DNA of 64,000 bases from Siphonodentalium dalli (GCA_032622095.1 CP136065.1:26111141-26175140); one strand, 5' to 3'. Positions 24,194 through 36,240 are shown, counted from the first letter of the stretch. Notes: generated by a model from the letters alone, not told the origin. Translations and numbers: made by a program.

Positions 24194-24720
24194 CTTTGAA
24201 AAGCCGACGAATCTCCTATTGGATGTAGATCTCTAGATGTGTCCATTATATTTCATTTCTATACGACGACGCGGCATTCCCAACATGACGTAATAAACCG
24301 TTTCCAAATATGGAGTGAATTCCTGGCGTAGTAAATGTTTGTGAGAATCGTAGTATTTAGAAATAGTTATATATAGAGCAAGATGCGAAAGAATAATCAG
24401 TCATAAATATCGTTGACTCATACAAATTTCGAAGATGATGTTTCCTTTATTGCGGTGAGTGAACTGAATTATGGATATATCGCCTGTATTTCAGTTTTCC
24501 AACAATAGTTGAGTTTGACAATGCGTGGGAAAATTGTCAACATTCGTCATTGACCTCTGATCTGTGAGCATAGTTTATTGTTCAACCTCCAAGATGAGAG
24601 AGCCTCGGTATATATAACACTCTGCAACGAAATGGAGGGAATCACTTCAATACAGAAACTAATATTAATAGAGACATCTAGAGACGTACATCATATAGGA
24701 GTTTCGTCGGCTTTTCAAAG
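24194..24720. mobile_element. TIR element with about 60-bp inverted ends
   Basis: Left end ctttgaaaagccgacgaatc then ctctagatgtgtccatta. The right end is the inverse (cgtcggcttttcaaag at 24,705-24,720), matching over about 60 bp with a few mismatches. The interior has no transposase frame. No clear target duplication was seen, so its superfamily is unassigned. Confidence 0.75.
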
Positions 24721-25539
24721 ATACTGTACAGAGCCATGATTGCTTTATAGATAATCTTTGTTCATAGAAGTGCAATGCCGCTCCGATGCAGTTGACCATA
24801 TGATGGGAATTCTGTGTTACTACCTGACCATACATGTAATGTCTTGATGTTCCGGGTATCATAACGGTTGCAAACAACTAAACTCTACATTGCCGATAGT
24901 GTTTCAATATTCGATTAGAAGGTCACCCAATATACACCATTTGGTTAAAACAGAAGCGCACACCCCTGAGTAACTAACATCTTGCATGTCCATGACACAA
25001 CATTTAGAAGCCATTTCCGCAACTTCGCGGAACCTTGTTGGACGCTCCGTGTCTAGTCATACAGAAACAAGGTCCGCGCTCGACCGAAATTTACTTTTGC
25101 CAAATGAAAATATTTTTTCCCAATTCAATTAGAATCTCTGATAGTATCATTTTCTGCAACCTTGATTGAGTTTTATATTTCGACACTCGCGATTTGAACG
25201 ATGAATACCATTTTGTTATTTTGTGTACTGAACTCAACGATCTGCGAGAAACCTATAAACCGAAGTATTACTGGGAAAACCCTAACAGAAATAAATTATA
25301 CAGACTGCTGTCACTGCTTAACATAAGTATATTGAAAAGAGTGAGCATTTTCTTAAAATTAGCGTTTATAAAGTTACCATGAAGCAAGTATTACATTATA
25401 TTATATATAATGTAAATATTATATGAATTAAACCATTTCAGAAAACATTCCCAAATGTATTAGCATTATTTGTATGTATTATCAATATCATATATGATGA
25501 ACTCATATTGATGTATATGTTTGTTGTGTATTGTTTGTA

Positions 25540-25618
25540 TAATGTTGTGTAAATAAGTTGTATGGCATGTTGCAACTTAGATGTTGACTTTGCTAATAAA
25601 CAATTCAATTCAATTCAA
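25540..25618 (+). mobile_element. Probable retroposon 3' tail
   Basis: Sequence gttgactttgctaataaaca followed by repeated caatt looks like the 3' end and short tail of a LINE or SINE. It borders the first unit of the 553-bp tandem duplication. No coding part is present. Confidence 0.4.
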
Positions 25619-26712
25619 CGACGTTTGATATCGATAGTAAAGCAGTTAGTTAATAATTATACTCGCATATCTATTGTGGTTTATCGTACAACAATAAACC
25701 AATCACCGAACAATAAAATGAAGGAAGGGTTGCTTCATCAGAAGGGAACATCACAAGAGGATTAGCTATGTAAACACCACCACCACACTAAATACTGGTA
25801 ATCCATCCACCCATCGATAATAATGTTACCAGATTAACTGCATCTCAATGGAGGTTTTAACTTTTCCAAAACAATTAAAACACCACTAATATAATTCTAT
25901 TGTAATAGTTTCCTAAAATTAATGGTATTGCCGATATTTTTCAACTTTATTGAGGAATTAAAAAGTGACTTGCCAAAACTTTGCCAAATGAAAATATTTT
26001 TTGCCAAATGTGAATTATTTTTGCCATTGGCAAGTGGCAGCGCGAACCCTGTTACAACAGAAATGATCTCAATATTTACGTAGACTCTATGATTTCTTTT
26101 ACATGTTTTTACTCGAATCACCACAATCAGTAGTATATATAATAGAGTTATATTACTCAATTCAATTCAACGACGTTTGATATCGATAGTAAAGCAGTTA
26201 GTTAATAATTATACTCGCATATCTATTGTGGTTTATCGTACAACAATAAACCAATCACCGAACAATAAAATGAAGGAAGGGTTGCTTCATCAGAAGGGAA
26301 CATCACAAGAGGATTAGCTATGTAAACACCACCACCACACTAAATACTGGTATTTCATCCACCCATCGATAATAATGTTACCAGATTAACTGCATCTCAA
26401 TGGAGGTTTTAACTTTTCCAAAACCATTAAAACACCACTAATATAATTCTATTGTAATAGTTTCCTAAAATTAATGGTATTGCCGATATTTTTCAACTTT
26501 ATTGAGGAATTAAAAAGTGACTTGCCAAAACTTTTGCCAAATGAAAATATTTTTTGCCAAATGCGAATTATTTTTGCCATTGGCAAGTGGCAGCGCGAAC
26601 CCTGTTACAACAGAAATGATCTCAATATTTATGTAGGCTATATGATTTCTTTTGCATGTTTTTACTCGAATCACCACAATCAGTAGTATATATATAATAG
26701 AGTTATATTACT
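25606..26712. repeat. Direct tandem duplication of about 553 bp
   Basis: Positions 25,606-26,158 and 26,159-26,712 are nearly identical head-to-tail copies. Both begin near caattcaacgacgtttgata and end near gagttatattactc. Each unit contains the TTTGGCAA-rich element (ttgccaaa cluster, ggcagcgcgaaccctg end, gattagctatgtaaacacca). Differences are few, so the duplication is recent relative to the dispersed copies. Confidence 0.9.
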
Positions 26713-26931
26713 CCACTAATCGGTCTGCCCTCTGCGCGCACGTATTATAATAGAGTCCTGTCGCAAAATCACTATTACGATTACGGGTAGACATATATAT
26801 TGTCACAGTAAGGTGAACACCATCACACAACTTACATACGATGGTTAATTGGCGAGACGGCATATGCCAACTATATTCAGTTACACGTATATTTGATGGG
26901 GAAAGTAATGGGTGTCTCTTTCCGATCACAT

Positions 26932-27427
26932 CAGGGGGTGGGTGGTCAAAGCCACCAACAAGCAATTTTTTCCGCAACCAAAAAAAAAACTTTCCTGCTT
27001 GTTTTTTAGTGTTTTGGCAATGAGTTGGGCTTCAAACCCACTTTGAATGAGAGAAATAATGTAATTCTAACTGTAAACTGACTGCAGGCAGTTATCGTGT
27101 TGTATTATGTTGCAAATTTTGAAATCCAAGATGGCCGCTGGCAGCCATGTTTTTTTGGCCGAATGACCTCAAAATGACTCATTCCTATTTACATGTCCAT
27201 GTTAACATCCATGATAAATAGTATGCACAGAAATTCATATACAGCTGTTTACAGTGAATTTCCCCCCGCAAATCTCTGTTTTAGTGTTAAAAGGGGGGGG
27301 TGGGTGTCAAAAAACGGTCGAAAAAACTGCCGAAAACGGAAACAAATTTGGCGGTGGGTACAAAAAATGATCGAAAGGGAAAAAATGCCATACGTGCCTG
27401 AAATTTTTTTTCCGACCCCCCCCCCTG
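26932..27427. mobile_element. G-tract-ended hAT-like MITE
   Basis: Flanked by atcacat on both sides (26,925-26,931; 27,428-27,434; gatcacat if the last G is counted in the duplication). Ends cagggggtgggtgg and ccgacccccccccctg. The interior shares blocks with the copy at 55,099-55,622 in opposite orientation (gataactgcctgcagtcag in reverse, tacagctgtttacagtgaat). No transposase. Confidence 0.8.
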
Positions 27428-27434
27428 ATCACAT

Positions 27435-28959
27435 GTTCTTATCCGTGTGTTATACACCACACGGATAATGTTAGAGCGTCCCCAAGCAGGACCGGTGATT
27501 CTTGACACATCTCCACATAACTAAACTGTGTGGGGTATATTTCTTCTAACCTAAGAACCCCTGTGTGTAAAGATATCTTTTTTGGCCGTATGCTGGCAGG
27601 ATAATGTCCATAGTCGTAATCGTTATCGTGATTTTGCGAAAGGTCTCCAAAAATAATTAGATATACGAATAACAACTTGTCCAACCAGGCAACTGAGCAC
27701 GGCGACTCTGATGAGCACCCACCAACTCAGCCCGGGTAACGATGAGTAATTTGTCCCCACCAAAGGTATTTTCATTCAGATATAATGCACAAATGAGCAG
27801 CCAGAATATATATAAATGTGGATTCTAGTTACACAAATTCAAGAAGCTTAACTCTATAATAATTTCATTGCAACTTAAAGGGCTGATTATTCTACGGTAT
27901 CATGAAGGACAAGCATATGTCATTAGATGCGCGGCGCGCGTGCAACGCTCCCCAAAATTGGGAAGGCACGAAACGGAACCGTGAGAGGAACAACAGTCCG
28001 ACTGCTAGGCTTCTGGCGGAAGTGAGACACAAAGGGCGCGACGGGGAGTTTTCCGGACGGAAGATTAATTAAATTAGAAAATCAATTCTCCGCTAACGTC
28101 GTCGAGATTAGACGGCGTCCGGGATAATTCTGTTCAGCACGACATCCCGCGTCGAACCCGATCGCTCCAGAGTGTGCGATTCGAACAGACTCCATATTGT
28201 TGACTACTAAACTATTAAGGGGGCGCGGAGATGTATTTCAGTATATTGCGAGTCATGACAAAATTTTCAAATACTAAATTTGGCAGACTTGATGCTATAT
28301 TTTTCAACTAATGGATTCACCGAAAAGCTGGACAATTTAACTAAAATTGCAGGCATTGGTACATATTCTGGAAAATATAAAGTTGGTGATCAGGCGGCAA
28401 ATTTTGAATGGCATTAAACAGCTTAATAATTAACTGGTGCAAGTATGGATTAATTTGGTAAATATACTGCTTGAGACGTTATGCACACTTTTTTAAAACG
28501 ACACTTATTGGTTATCAAGAAAACAAATTCTTCAACCAAAAATTACACGTTTGAACTAAATACCCAATGAATATACTATTTCACAATAATAGCTTTCATA
28601 TTTGCTTTTTTTTATGACGACTGAATTACAGAATTATTTATACACATTATTTTTTAGAAATATTTTTTTTGGTCAAAAATATGTCACTTAATTCTGAGGT
28701 TTGAATTATCTCCCTTGAAATTCAATAGTACCTACAGATCAGAAAGAATTACCAGTTTGCTATACACGTAAATTAATGATATAGCGTCTTAACATTTTCA
28801 ATTGCCAGTAACTGTTAGTTCTGTTGTTGTATGCTTTATTCTCTGATCCATAATAATATACAGAATATTGAGAAACAGACTTATGAAGATAGAATAGAAA
28901 AATAGATATATTATATACATGGACCCTCCGAATGACATACATATATGTCCATATTACTA
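27435..28959. other. Intergenic DNA with CpG-rich patch 27,900-28,220
   Basis: Mostly AT-rich and featureless. At 27,900-28,220 the composition changes abruptly (agatgcgcggcgcgcgtgca, gggcgcgacggggagttttc, cgtcgtcgagattagacggc) and includes gattaattaaattag. No reading frame or known domain is evident. It could be a regulatory element or an unrecognised exon. Confidence 0.4.
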
Positions 28960-29077
28960 ACCACCATCATCGTCGTGGCCATAACTCATAATCGTTTTCG
29001 TTGTATACATCGTCACCATCCATTCGCTCGTCGGCATAATCGTTGTCGTCATCGTCCAACATATCCTCGCACAAATA

Positions 29078-29363
29078 CGCACATAATCGACCTATAAACC
29101 TAAATAGGTGATTATTTGATTCTGAAATAAGCAGATAATGGAGTCGTGTCCGTTATTTCGTTTTACGGCGCGGGCCACACAGAAAACGTACACCTGAAAA
29201 GTCGTGCGTTGGCTTATATGTGTCATTATGCGCACATAATTTGCTTAGAATCGCTCATTGTGACTCGATAATGTGACGAAAATGCTCTAGTTTTCAGCAC
29301 ATTATCTACCCAAAATGAGGCAACTCTAAACAATATATTATGTTGTAAGCAGATAATGTGCGG
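29078..29363. mobile_element. MITE, cgcacataatcgacc family
   Basis: Starts cgcacataatcgacctataa and ends gcagataatgtgcgg, inverted over the outermost bases. The core gattatttgattctgaaata and the internal gcgggccaca block recur at 37,548-37,860 and 48,742-49,302. No coding capacity. Confidence 0.75.
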
Positions 29364-29484
29364 ATGTTCGGGATAATAGGCTGCATCATCAGTATCATTA
29401 TTCGGCATCATCGTCGTTCTCGTATAAATCGACGTCGCCCTTTTATCATTGCTATTGTTCTCGATACCATGGCTATCATCTCAT

Positions 29485-29978
29485 CGCCATCAGCATTGGG
29501 AAAGCCCAATGTGTAATGGCATGTGGCACAGAGATCGAGGATGCAGTACACTTCTTTTTCGAATGTCAATTATTCCGACCGTAAAGTATATCACAGACCA
29601 GATGAGTATGTTTTCACAATAGTAGACGTAAACAATTTTATCAAACGCTCAGAGGAGCCCCAAGCATTCCTCGACGTCGAAATCAACTACTCTTTTACAT
29701 TGAAACAAATATATTTCAGAAAGCAAACGATTCACTTAACGAAAAACAGTCGCAACTACTCATGGCATGGTATCTATGTGAGAGGATATCGGACCGGTAA
29801 TCACAATCTACCCATCACTAATCACCAGACATCATCAACATTCTTAATATTTCATGTACATTATAATTATATGTTATTCGTCTTGCTTAAACATTTGTCG
29901 GGAGAAGGGCCACATTAAGTTGGATATACTTGTACCCCAATCCCTTGTAACTTGTGTTACAATAAATATGTTTAAACC
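29485..29978 (+). pseudogene. LINE C-terminal and 3'-UTR fragment
   Basis: Translation from about 29,500 gives MACGTEIEDAVHFFFECQLF, the C-terminal C-x-H-x-C knuckle of LINE ORF2. After frameshifts a typical terminal NKYISESKRF-stop appears near 29,695-29,745. The remainder resembles a 3' UTR ending in gttacaataaatatgtt. It is a 5'-truncated, decayed copy. A 131-codon frame at 29,523-29,918 overlaps it in another frame and is not a gene. Confidence 0.75.
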
Positions 29979-30150
29979 ATCAGCATCATCATCACCCTCG
30001 TCAATTTCGACTGCATAATATCTGTCGTCAGCCACCATTCTCACGATTGTCATCATTACTATCATCCTCTTTATCGTTGCTTGAACATCAACCCAACATC
30101 ATCATCATCATCACCATCACCATCCCATCCCCACCACAATCATAATTCAT

Positions 30151-31228
30151 CGGCCTCGCTATAGCAACAGTGATAATGGTAAAAGTTGCCACATCGGCGC
30201 CACCTTAAGGAAGTTCACTTGCCTCTCAGAGAGCTGGCGGCGGTATCCTCGGTTATAGCTTCGCCGTGCGTGGTGTGGGATGTTTGCGATGATGGATCGA
30301 ATGGGGACCTGTATAGAGCACTTGAGCATAATTTAGCGTTGTGTGCCTACCCCTAGGCGTTGCTCGAACGGCAGTCAATAACTGGTCGGTTGGGGTTAGC
30401 TCATAGCATTTACCCAGAGAAACCACCCATGTAATTTTCTGGGCTTGATAGTTATTTGTAGTTAGTATTTGACGTCAATGTTATAATGGGCTCAGCTAAC
30501 GCTCTTAGTCGGGTCAATGATAGACAATAGTTTCTATTTGGATATACATGTAATTCCACGCAGTATTGGACGTACACAGTGTTGGGCGTACACGTCAGGG
30601 AAAATATAAAATACGAGGCAAGCTGGGGAAGCCCGGCCATTACTTTCTTATTACAAAGTTTCTACTAAATATTTATATATATATATTTAGATCCATGTAA
30701 GTGCAGACAGTGAGTCGATCCTAATTGTGTACACACTTACGTAAATAGCAGTATCCGACGTACTCAGAAAATGGAAAGGTTTTTTAAGTCGAACTGACAT
30801 TTATCTGAAATACTAATGCGAGTACTGTCACAGAAGGCGAAGTCACCATTTTAAAGCAGAAAATAGATACTTCGTCAATATTGATTATGAATCCACCGGT
30901 GTATGTCGGATGTAGAGATATCGGTGTCGGATACACATCTCTGAATTTCCGAAAAATTGCGATCACTTGAATGGTTGCAATAGAAAGAGAAATATGCATG
31001 TATATTTCAGAAATTGCATTTTCCTATAATTAATTAATCAATGTTATATGTGCAATATCCTTTGTTGTTTTTATTCAGATAATATTTGAGTTATGTACAA
31101 TTTGACACTGGTTTTAACAACTGTATAACACGTCGGCTACAGAAATATCGAAGTGTTCATCTTCTATTCAGTATTAAAAACACATTATTGGACTTTGCAC
31201 TTGTTGGTCTTGATATCATTTGAAACCC
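30151..31228. other. Intergenic DNA without recognisable gene
   Basis: No domain, repeat family or RNA gene recognised, apart from a short (TA)n run at 30,672-30,690. Confidence 0.5.
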
Positions 31229-31275
31229 CAGAATCTCGCAATAATCACGATAATCACGATAATCACGATAATCAT
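31229..31275. repeat. 9-bp tandem repeat (aatcacgat)n
   Basis: About four perfect copies of aatcacgat. Confidence 0.9.
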
Positions 31276-31323
31276 ACCGAGAAAGTATTCCCATTATTTT
31301 AGTCGAGTTTCTTTTCTCTCAAA

Positions 31324-31482
31324 AACTATGTTTTGACGAGGGTCGGTTGACGGGCGGGTGGCCCTAAACCTATATAACTATGTTTTGACGAGGGTCGGTT
31401 GACGGGCGGGTGGCCCTAAACCTATATAACTATGTTTTGACGAGGGTCGGTTGACGGGTGGGTGGCCCTAAACCTATATAAC
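31324..31482. repeat. 52-bp tandem repeat, three copies
   Basis: Three almost identical units with aactatgttttgacgagggt followed by cggttgacgggcgggtggcc; the third has one substitution (gggtggg). Confidence 0.95.
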
Positions 31483-31599
31483 AGTCATTTATTGATTGAT
31501 TTTGAAAATGTTTGGTATGCGAATTTATTGTCACGTGTGACAGCCGCACATAAAATGTGGGGTCCGCCACAACATTCTAAACAGATTGAGTCATGGCAC

Positions 31600-32300
31600 C
31601 TGTTTCTATTTATAGCACTTGTATGTCTGTTAGCGCGATAACCTCAACAAACGTCAACAAATTTCATTCATATTTGGTATATGTGGATCTTTTACAACAA
31701 TATCTCGAACGAGTTCGAAAACCAGATTTGTCCGGTTCTTTCTACCTGAGTTACGGCCCTTAGTTGGTCTATTTTTAGCAAATGTATGAATTTGTATGTC
31801 TGCTGGAGCGATAGCTTGAACGAACGTTAACCAATTCCATTTTTATTTCGAATATGGACCTTTTTCCAATAATATCGCGAACGAGTTCGAAAACCAGGTT
31901 TATTCGATTGTTTTAACATGTTTTTACATGTGTATTTTTTTTAATAGCAATTCTATGACCGTTAGCGTGAAAACAAACGTCAACCCATTACATTCATATT
32001 TGATATAATATTTCGATCATTTTCGAAAACTAGATTTGCCCAATTTTTCAAACCTGATTTACGGCCCTTAGTTTGTCTATATTTAGAAACGTTATGACCG
32101 TTTGTGCGATCACTTTAACAAACTTCAACCGATTCTATTCATATTGTGTGTATATATATACGCATCTTTCACAACAATATCTTGATTGAGGACACAAACA
32201 AGGTTTGTCCGATATTTTGTACCTGTCCTTTTCTAAAAAGTTCTGAGTTATGGGTCCTTGGTTCCGTCCATTTATAGTGATTCTCGGTCGGACAGACAAA
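31600..32300. repeat. Diverged tandem repeat of about 170-240 bp, four units
   Basis: Recurring order of motifs: gttagcgcgataacctcaac, then attcatatttggtat, then caacaatatctcgaacgag, then ttcgaaaaccagatttgtcc, then acggcccttag. Copies start near 31,625, 31,800, 31,960 and 32,095 and are strongly diverged. No coding sense. Confidence 0.75.
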
Positions 32301-32989
32301 AAAAACTCGACGAGAGCCATCTTTGATGCGCAACCCTTGTTGGTTGTGTGCCAGGGTTTCATTACCGAGGAATTACCCATGTACACATTTCCTTTTATTC
32401 ATTAAACATTCATATCACTCAGTCAACATGGTGTCACGTATCCAGATGATGTTGAGTACCATTGAGCAGCACTTACTGTGTATAAACTGTTACATCGGAA
32501 GTCATTCTTTATATATTGCTGGTTTTGTGATGGTTCAGGAAAGGATTTCATTTGACTATTTGGTGTACTGTAACCGTGACATCTTGACAAAATCACGAAT
32601 GTATCTTGAATGCATTAAACCTTCCCGAGTGGCAGCGGAAGTGCCGTTTCAACGGAAGCTGTTTATATCACAATTAAGTCGAAAAAAGCGAGCTATCAAC
32701 ATGTATTCACTGAAACTCAAACCATGTTAACTACTCGGCGTTGGCATCAAACCAATATCCAACATGGAAATTTCAACAACGGACCTGTATCAATTAAAAT
32801 GAACAAATAATAATCTCATAACAGTATATTTATATTTGCATTGGTCAATTATATGGGTCGGGCATGATTATGATCATGTACGCCGCGTGACTTTCAATAT
32901 TTGGTCTGCCAATCAAAGTGAGCTAATGTCACTTTTAAAATATCCTGTTACTAGCCATATATACTTTTATTTCTTAATATATCTGCTGT
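32301..32989. other. Intergenic DNA, 135-codon open frame unassigned
   Basis: An open frame at 32,323-32,730 (+) has no recognisable domain and no supporting context. It may be chance or part of the decayed LINE that follows. No other feature. Confidence 0.4.
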
Positions 32990-34390
32990 GTTATGTGAAT
33001 ACATACGATACAGTCATTATCATTATCATTAAAACGTTGTAACCAATCCTTTACTATACTGGGTAGTGAATTTAACATATTCAATGAAAACCATATTGAT
33101 AACAACTGTAAAACCAAATTGGATCAAATACAAAAATTTCTGAATGAGTGGTCTTTTAGAAACCTTAGCCTTTTTTCTTGAAAAATCAGTTATTAAAACT
33201 CTGGCACTACCCATATTGACATATTGTCGCTGTACTCCCAGATCCTTCAAAACAAATTTCAGACAAAATCCAAAAAGCTTTCTACAAATTCTGATGGTCA
33301 GAAAAACCAGACAAGATAAAAGTGTGTTTGTCATTAACACTGACATAGGTGGACTGAAATCCCCCACCTAGATTCATTTACTACAGCGTTAAAATTGATT
33401 TACCCACATTGGAAGACAAGTTGAAAAACCCCATTGGTTGACGACTTCATGCACGGGCTGGCTTAGATCAAAGTGCTATCCCAACACCAGGCATACCATG
33501 TCAACAAAAACATTCTGGTAAACCAACAATTGTTTTTAGTAAATTATCGATCAGAATAGGAATTTACTTTCTTAATGACCTTGTTCGTGAAAACACAGGT
33601 CTGTTAGGATGTAATGAGTTTTGCCTAAGGTAAAATATAAACACTCCATTCGCCACTTTTCAATGTATGTTGACGGCTCTTCCACAAACTTGGTGTTTAT
33701 ATGCCAAGACGAACCGGGGGTTACGAACAGTGAGCACTCAAAATATAAAAAAATTGAAAAACCGAAAAAGCTTGTAAATGTTTTACTCAATGCTCGTTGA
33801 AAACAATGCTTCTATTCCTCAAGTGTCACAAGCCAATTTGGAACACCGGCTTAACAAGCGGTTATCCTCGGGGATCAAAATTATTTAAATACAAGCATAA
33901 GTAGCATCACAAATAATACTAGTCAAGATGTATCATAATATCCTTTATACTATTTCAAAGATATTTAAATGCAAAATGTCTGAAACAGAATATTGTTCAA
34001 TGTGCCACACTGAAAAAGAGACAGTCCTACACTTATTAAACGACTGTCCCATTTCAAAATAAATTTTATTGGAATTCCAAGAAATTGAAGAAAGTAAATG
34101 TGAGATTAGCGTTACAATATCACAAGAAAAACTTATACTGGGTTGAACGGAGGAAAATGGACCAACAAATAGTATGTTAAATTTCTGTCTGCTCATATTC
34201 AAGCGATATATTTATTGCTGTACAATAAAAAACACACTTCCTCCCGTAAAATGCTTCATATAATACCTTGTGTATAGAACAATTGAACTTGCGGCACTGA
34301 GACAACATGCCTCCAAAAAAGATTTTTTTTCCAAGAAAGGTGGACAATACTAGAACATTTATTCGATTAGTGGTCACCGTTCTTCGCTAA
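32990..34390 (+). pseudogene. Decayed LINE ORF2, C-terminal half
   Basis: Across three frames I can follow the region downstream of the RT palm: LDQIQKFLNEWSFRNLSLF, then VIKTLALPILTYC, then a FLW-like stretch and INTDIGGLKSPT (about 33,110-33,371). After many stops comes CSMCHTEKETVLHLLNDCPI (about 33,996-34,055), a knuckle-like C-x2-C ... H ... C motif, and a basic tail (KRYIYCC, QHASKKDFFSKK) to about 34,345. Numerous frameshifts and stops show an old relic. No RT catalytic box is visible upstream. Confidence 0.75.
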
Positions 34391-34773
34391 ATACGCCTTT
34401 ATAGTAATTCCCGTTGAAAAGAAAAGTTACTCTGAAAAGCTCCCTTTTCCAATAAATGCTTTCACGAGTTCGGTGAAAATTTAGGTTTGCTCGATTGTGG
34501 TATACACTGGTGTAAATATGGTTCGGAGTGACATGTAACAGATGCGGGTGGAATTTTGGAGAGAATATAAAATGACAGTGCGCTCTGATTGGTCAATAGC
34601 CGTGTGTGCTTTCAGCATAACAAATACATAACATCTCTTCCCTGTGATTTCCTATAGGTAAAACTAGCCAATGGATAGGAATTAACCCTTTGTAGTGAAG
34701 TTTCAATTTAGTGGTGTGGTCTAAGATATGACATTTTAGTGCGGTTCTGACACTAGTTACGAAAACACAAGAT
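34391..34773. other. Short intergenic gap
   Basis: No gene or repeat recognised. Confidence 0.5.
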
Positions 34774-35172
34774 TTAACCCTTTCCCAACAGAAGGGCCCT
34801 GTGCCAATGCGTTCACTTATATATGCGAGTCGACCATAGGTCGCCTCGCATATATAAGAGAATGCATTGGCTTAACACATTAAAAATTATAAAATTGTTA
34901 AAGAATGTAAGAAAAAATGGTAAAAAGTGTTAAAAAAAGATTTTTTTTAGGCCAATGCATTCTCTTATATATGCGAGGCGACCTATGGTCGACTCGCATA
35001 TATAAGAGAATGCATTGGCACAAGGCATAACTGTAACTATCACAATGTGGTCAAGGAGCCGGTTCCAATGATATCCATATGTGTATGGTTCTATTGAGAC
35101 AGACCGAAGATATTTTAGGCTGTTGAAGCTTTATTTGGCCGGTTTTGGCCGGTTTGTTGGGTAAAGGGTTAA
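34774..35172. mobile_element. TTAA-flanked MITE, family A
   Basis: TTAA at 34,774-34,777 and 35,169-35,172. TIRs ccctttcccaaca and tgttgggtaaaggg. Two 69-bp palindromes lie just inside the ends in opposite orientation (34,803-34,871; 34,951-35,019), separated by AT-rich DNA with aaagaatgtaagaaaaaatg. TTAA plus a CCC-start TIR is the piggyBac signature. It has no transposase. Confidence 0.9.
34803..34871. repeat. 69-bp palindrome module
   Basis: Arms gccaatgc...ttatatatgcgag and inverse, around gtcgaccataggtcgcc, with one central mismatch plus local changes in this copy (gttcac). Equivalent modules are at 34,951, 36,573, 41,822, 41,969, 49,776, 50,003 and 52,841. Partial ones are at 35,671 and 36,748. 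Confidence 0.9.
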
Positions 35173-35501
35173 TTGCCTGTGAGACGGATATGATTATTTT
35201 TGCATAGAAAGTTTCCCTAAATGCCAATCTTTCAGATTTAAATAAAATTAAGGACCTGGGAATTATATTGTAAACAGTCTACACTAAAACAATTGCACTT
35301 GTAAGCCTTTACAACCTGTATGTCCATCTCTATAACCAGATACTTACACTATCATTATCTGAAGCTTCTTGTCGAGGCTGACCTTTCTGTACCTATATGT
35401 AACCTTCGATACATTTCCTTGATCTGGATACTCAACGACCATTATGTCCAACGTGGTCGCCCAGGTCGTTTATTCTTCTGCAGCCAATGTGTTCTGACGT
35501 A

Positions 35502-35776
35502 TATGTGACCCGCCATATCAAATCCAGTCGGAAGTCATGAGCAGACGACATTCTTCTAGATGCTTCTATATATGTGTGGGGCTCCCTGCAGGGTAATGGA
35601 TGTTTTTTTATTTTATGTCCTAAAAATTGTAAGAAATATTTATTTAAAAAACATGATAAAACATTGTTAGGCCAATGCATTCTCTTATATATGCGAGGCA
35701 TATATAAGAGAATGCATTGGCACAGGGTAAAAAAAATCCCGACTTACGACTGGATTTGTTATGGCGGGTCACATAT
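35502..35776. mobile_element. MITE, family D (tatgtgacccgccatatc ends), short copy
   Basis: Inverted ends tatgtgacccgccatatcaa / ttatggcgggtcacata flank a shortened palindrome (35,671-35,721) that has lost its centre. Probable TA target duplication. Related longer copy at 36,519-36,838. Confidence 0.8.
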
Positions 35777-35904
35777 GTCACGACGTCGTATACAAATTAA
35801 AGACAGACTATAACGGCAATGAATCCGCGGCTAATCACGGTGCTGCCTGTCAACTGATGAGATAAAACCTGCAATTAGTGTGTCTGATATTTAAAGAATA
35901 AGGT

Positions 35905-36240
35905 CTCCAAAGGGTGAATTTAGCTATGCTACCCCGCACAGTGGGCTAGCATAACCAAACTCATCCTCTGGTGACCTCGTTCTGCACAGGCCTCATCTTC
36001 TTGGGAGTATCTATAGTCTCAAATTAACATTGTTTTAGTTCCTTTTCCCCTTCTTTACAGTTTCTATATCGCCTAATTTATAGAAGTTAAATTGCATAAT
36101 CAAGGTAACCAATGGGTTAATATTAACATCACCAACTGCAACTGGGGAACGGATATGAGGTTGGTTACCCGAGGGTAAATGTGGTGATGCTATCCATCCG
36201 TACGGGATTGCGTCACCAAATTCACCCTCTGGGGACCTCA
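35905..36240. repeat. Two ggtgaattt...caccaaattcaccctct hairpins
   Basis: At 35,908-35,985 (agggtgaatttagctatgct ... ataaccaaactcatcctctg) and 36,168-36,240 (agggtaaatgtggtgatgct ... caccaaattcaccctctg). Both are stems followed by gacctc-attctgca. Same motif as inside the hAT-like element at 18.4-18.6 kb. Confidence 0.7.

Larger units (their letters stand above)
28960..30150. repeat. Cryptic ATC/TCG simple-repeat field, invaded by transposons
   Basis: Pieces at 28,965-29,065, 29,395-29,500 and 29,980-30,150 are built from permuted catcatcgtcgtc-like triplets, ending in catcatcatcatcatcacc. The intervening DNA is a MITE (29,078-29,363) and a LINE 3' end (29,485-29,978). This suggests one old microsatellite split by two insertions. 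Confidence 0.7.

Noticed and set aside
29523-29918. 131-codon open frame as a gene
   Set aside because: The LINE C-terminal knuckle is read in a different frame over the same bases; this frame is a shadow.
32323-32730. 135-codon open frame as a host gene
   Set aside because: No recognisable domain, no exon signals, and it directly precedes a decayed LINE; chance or repeat-derived.
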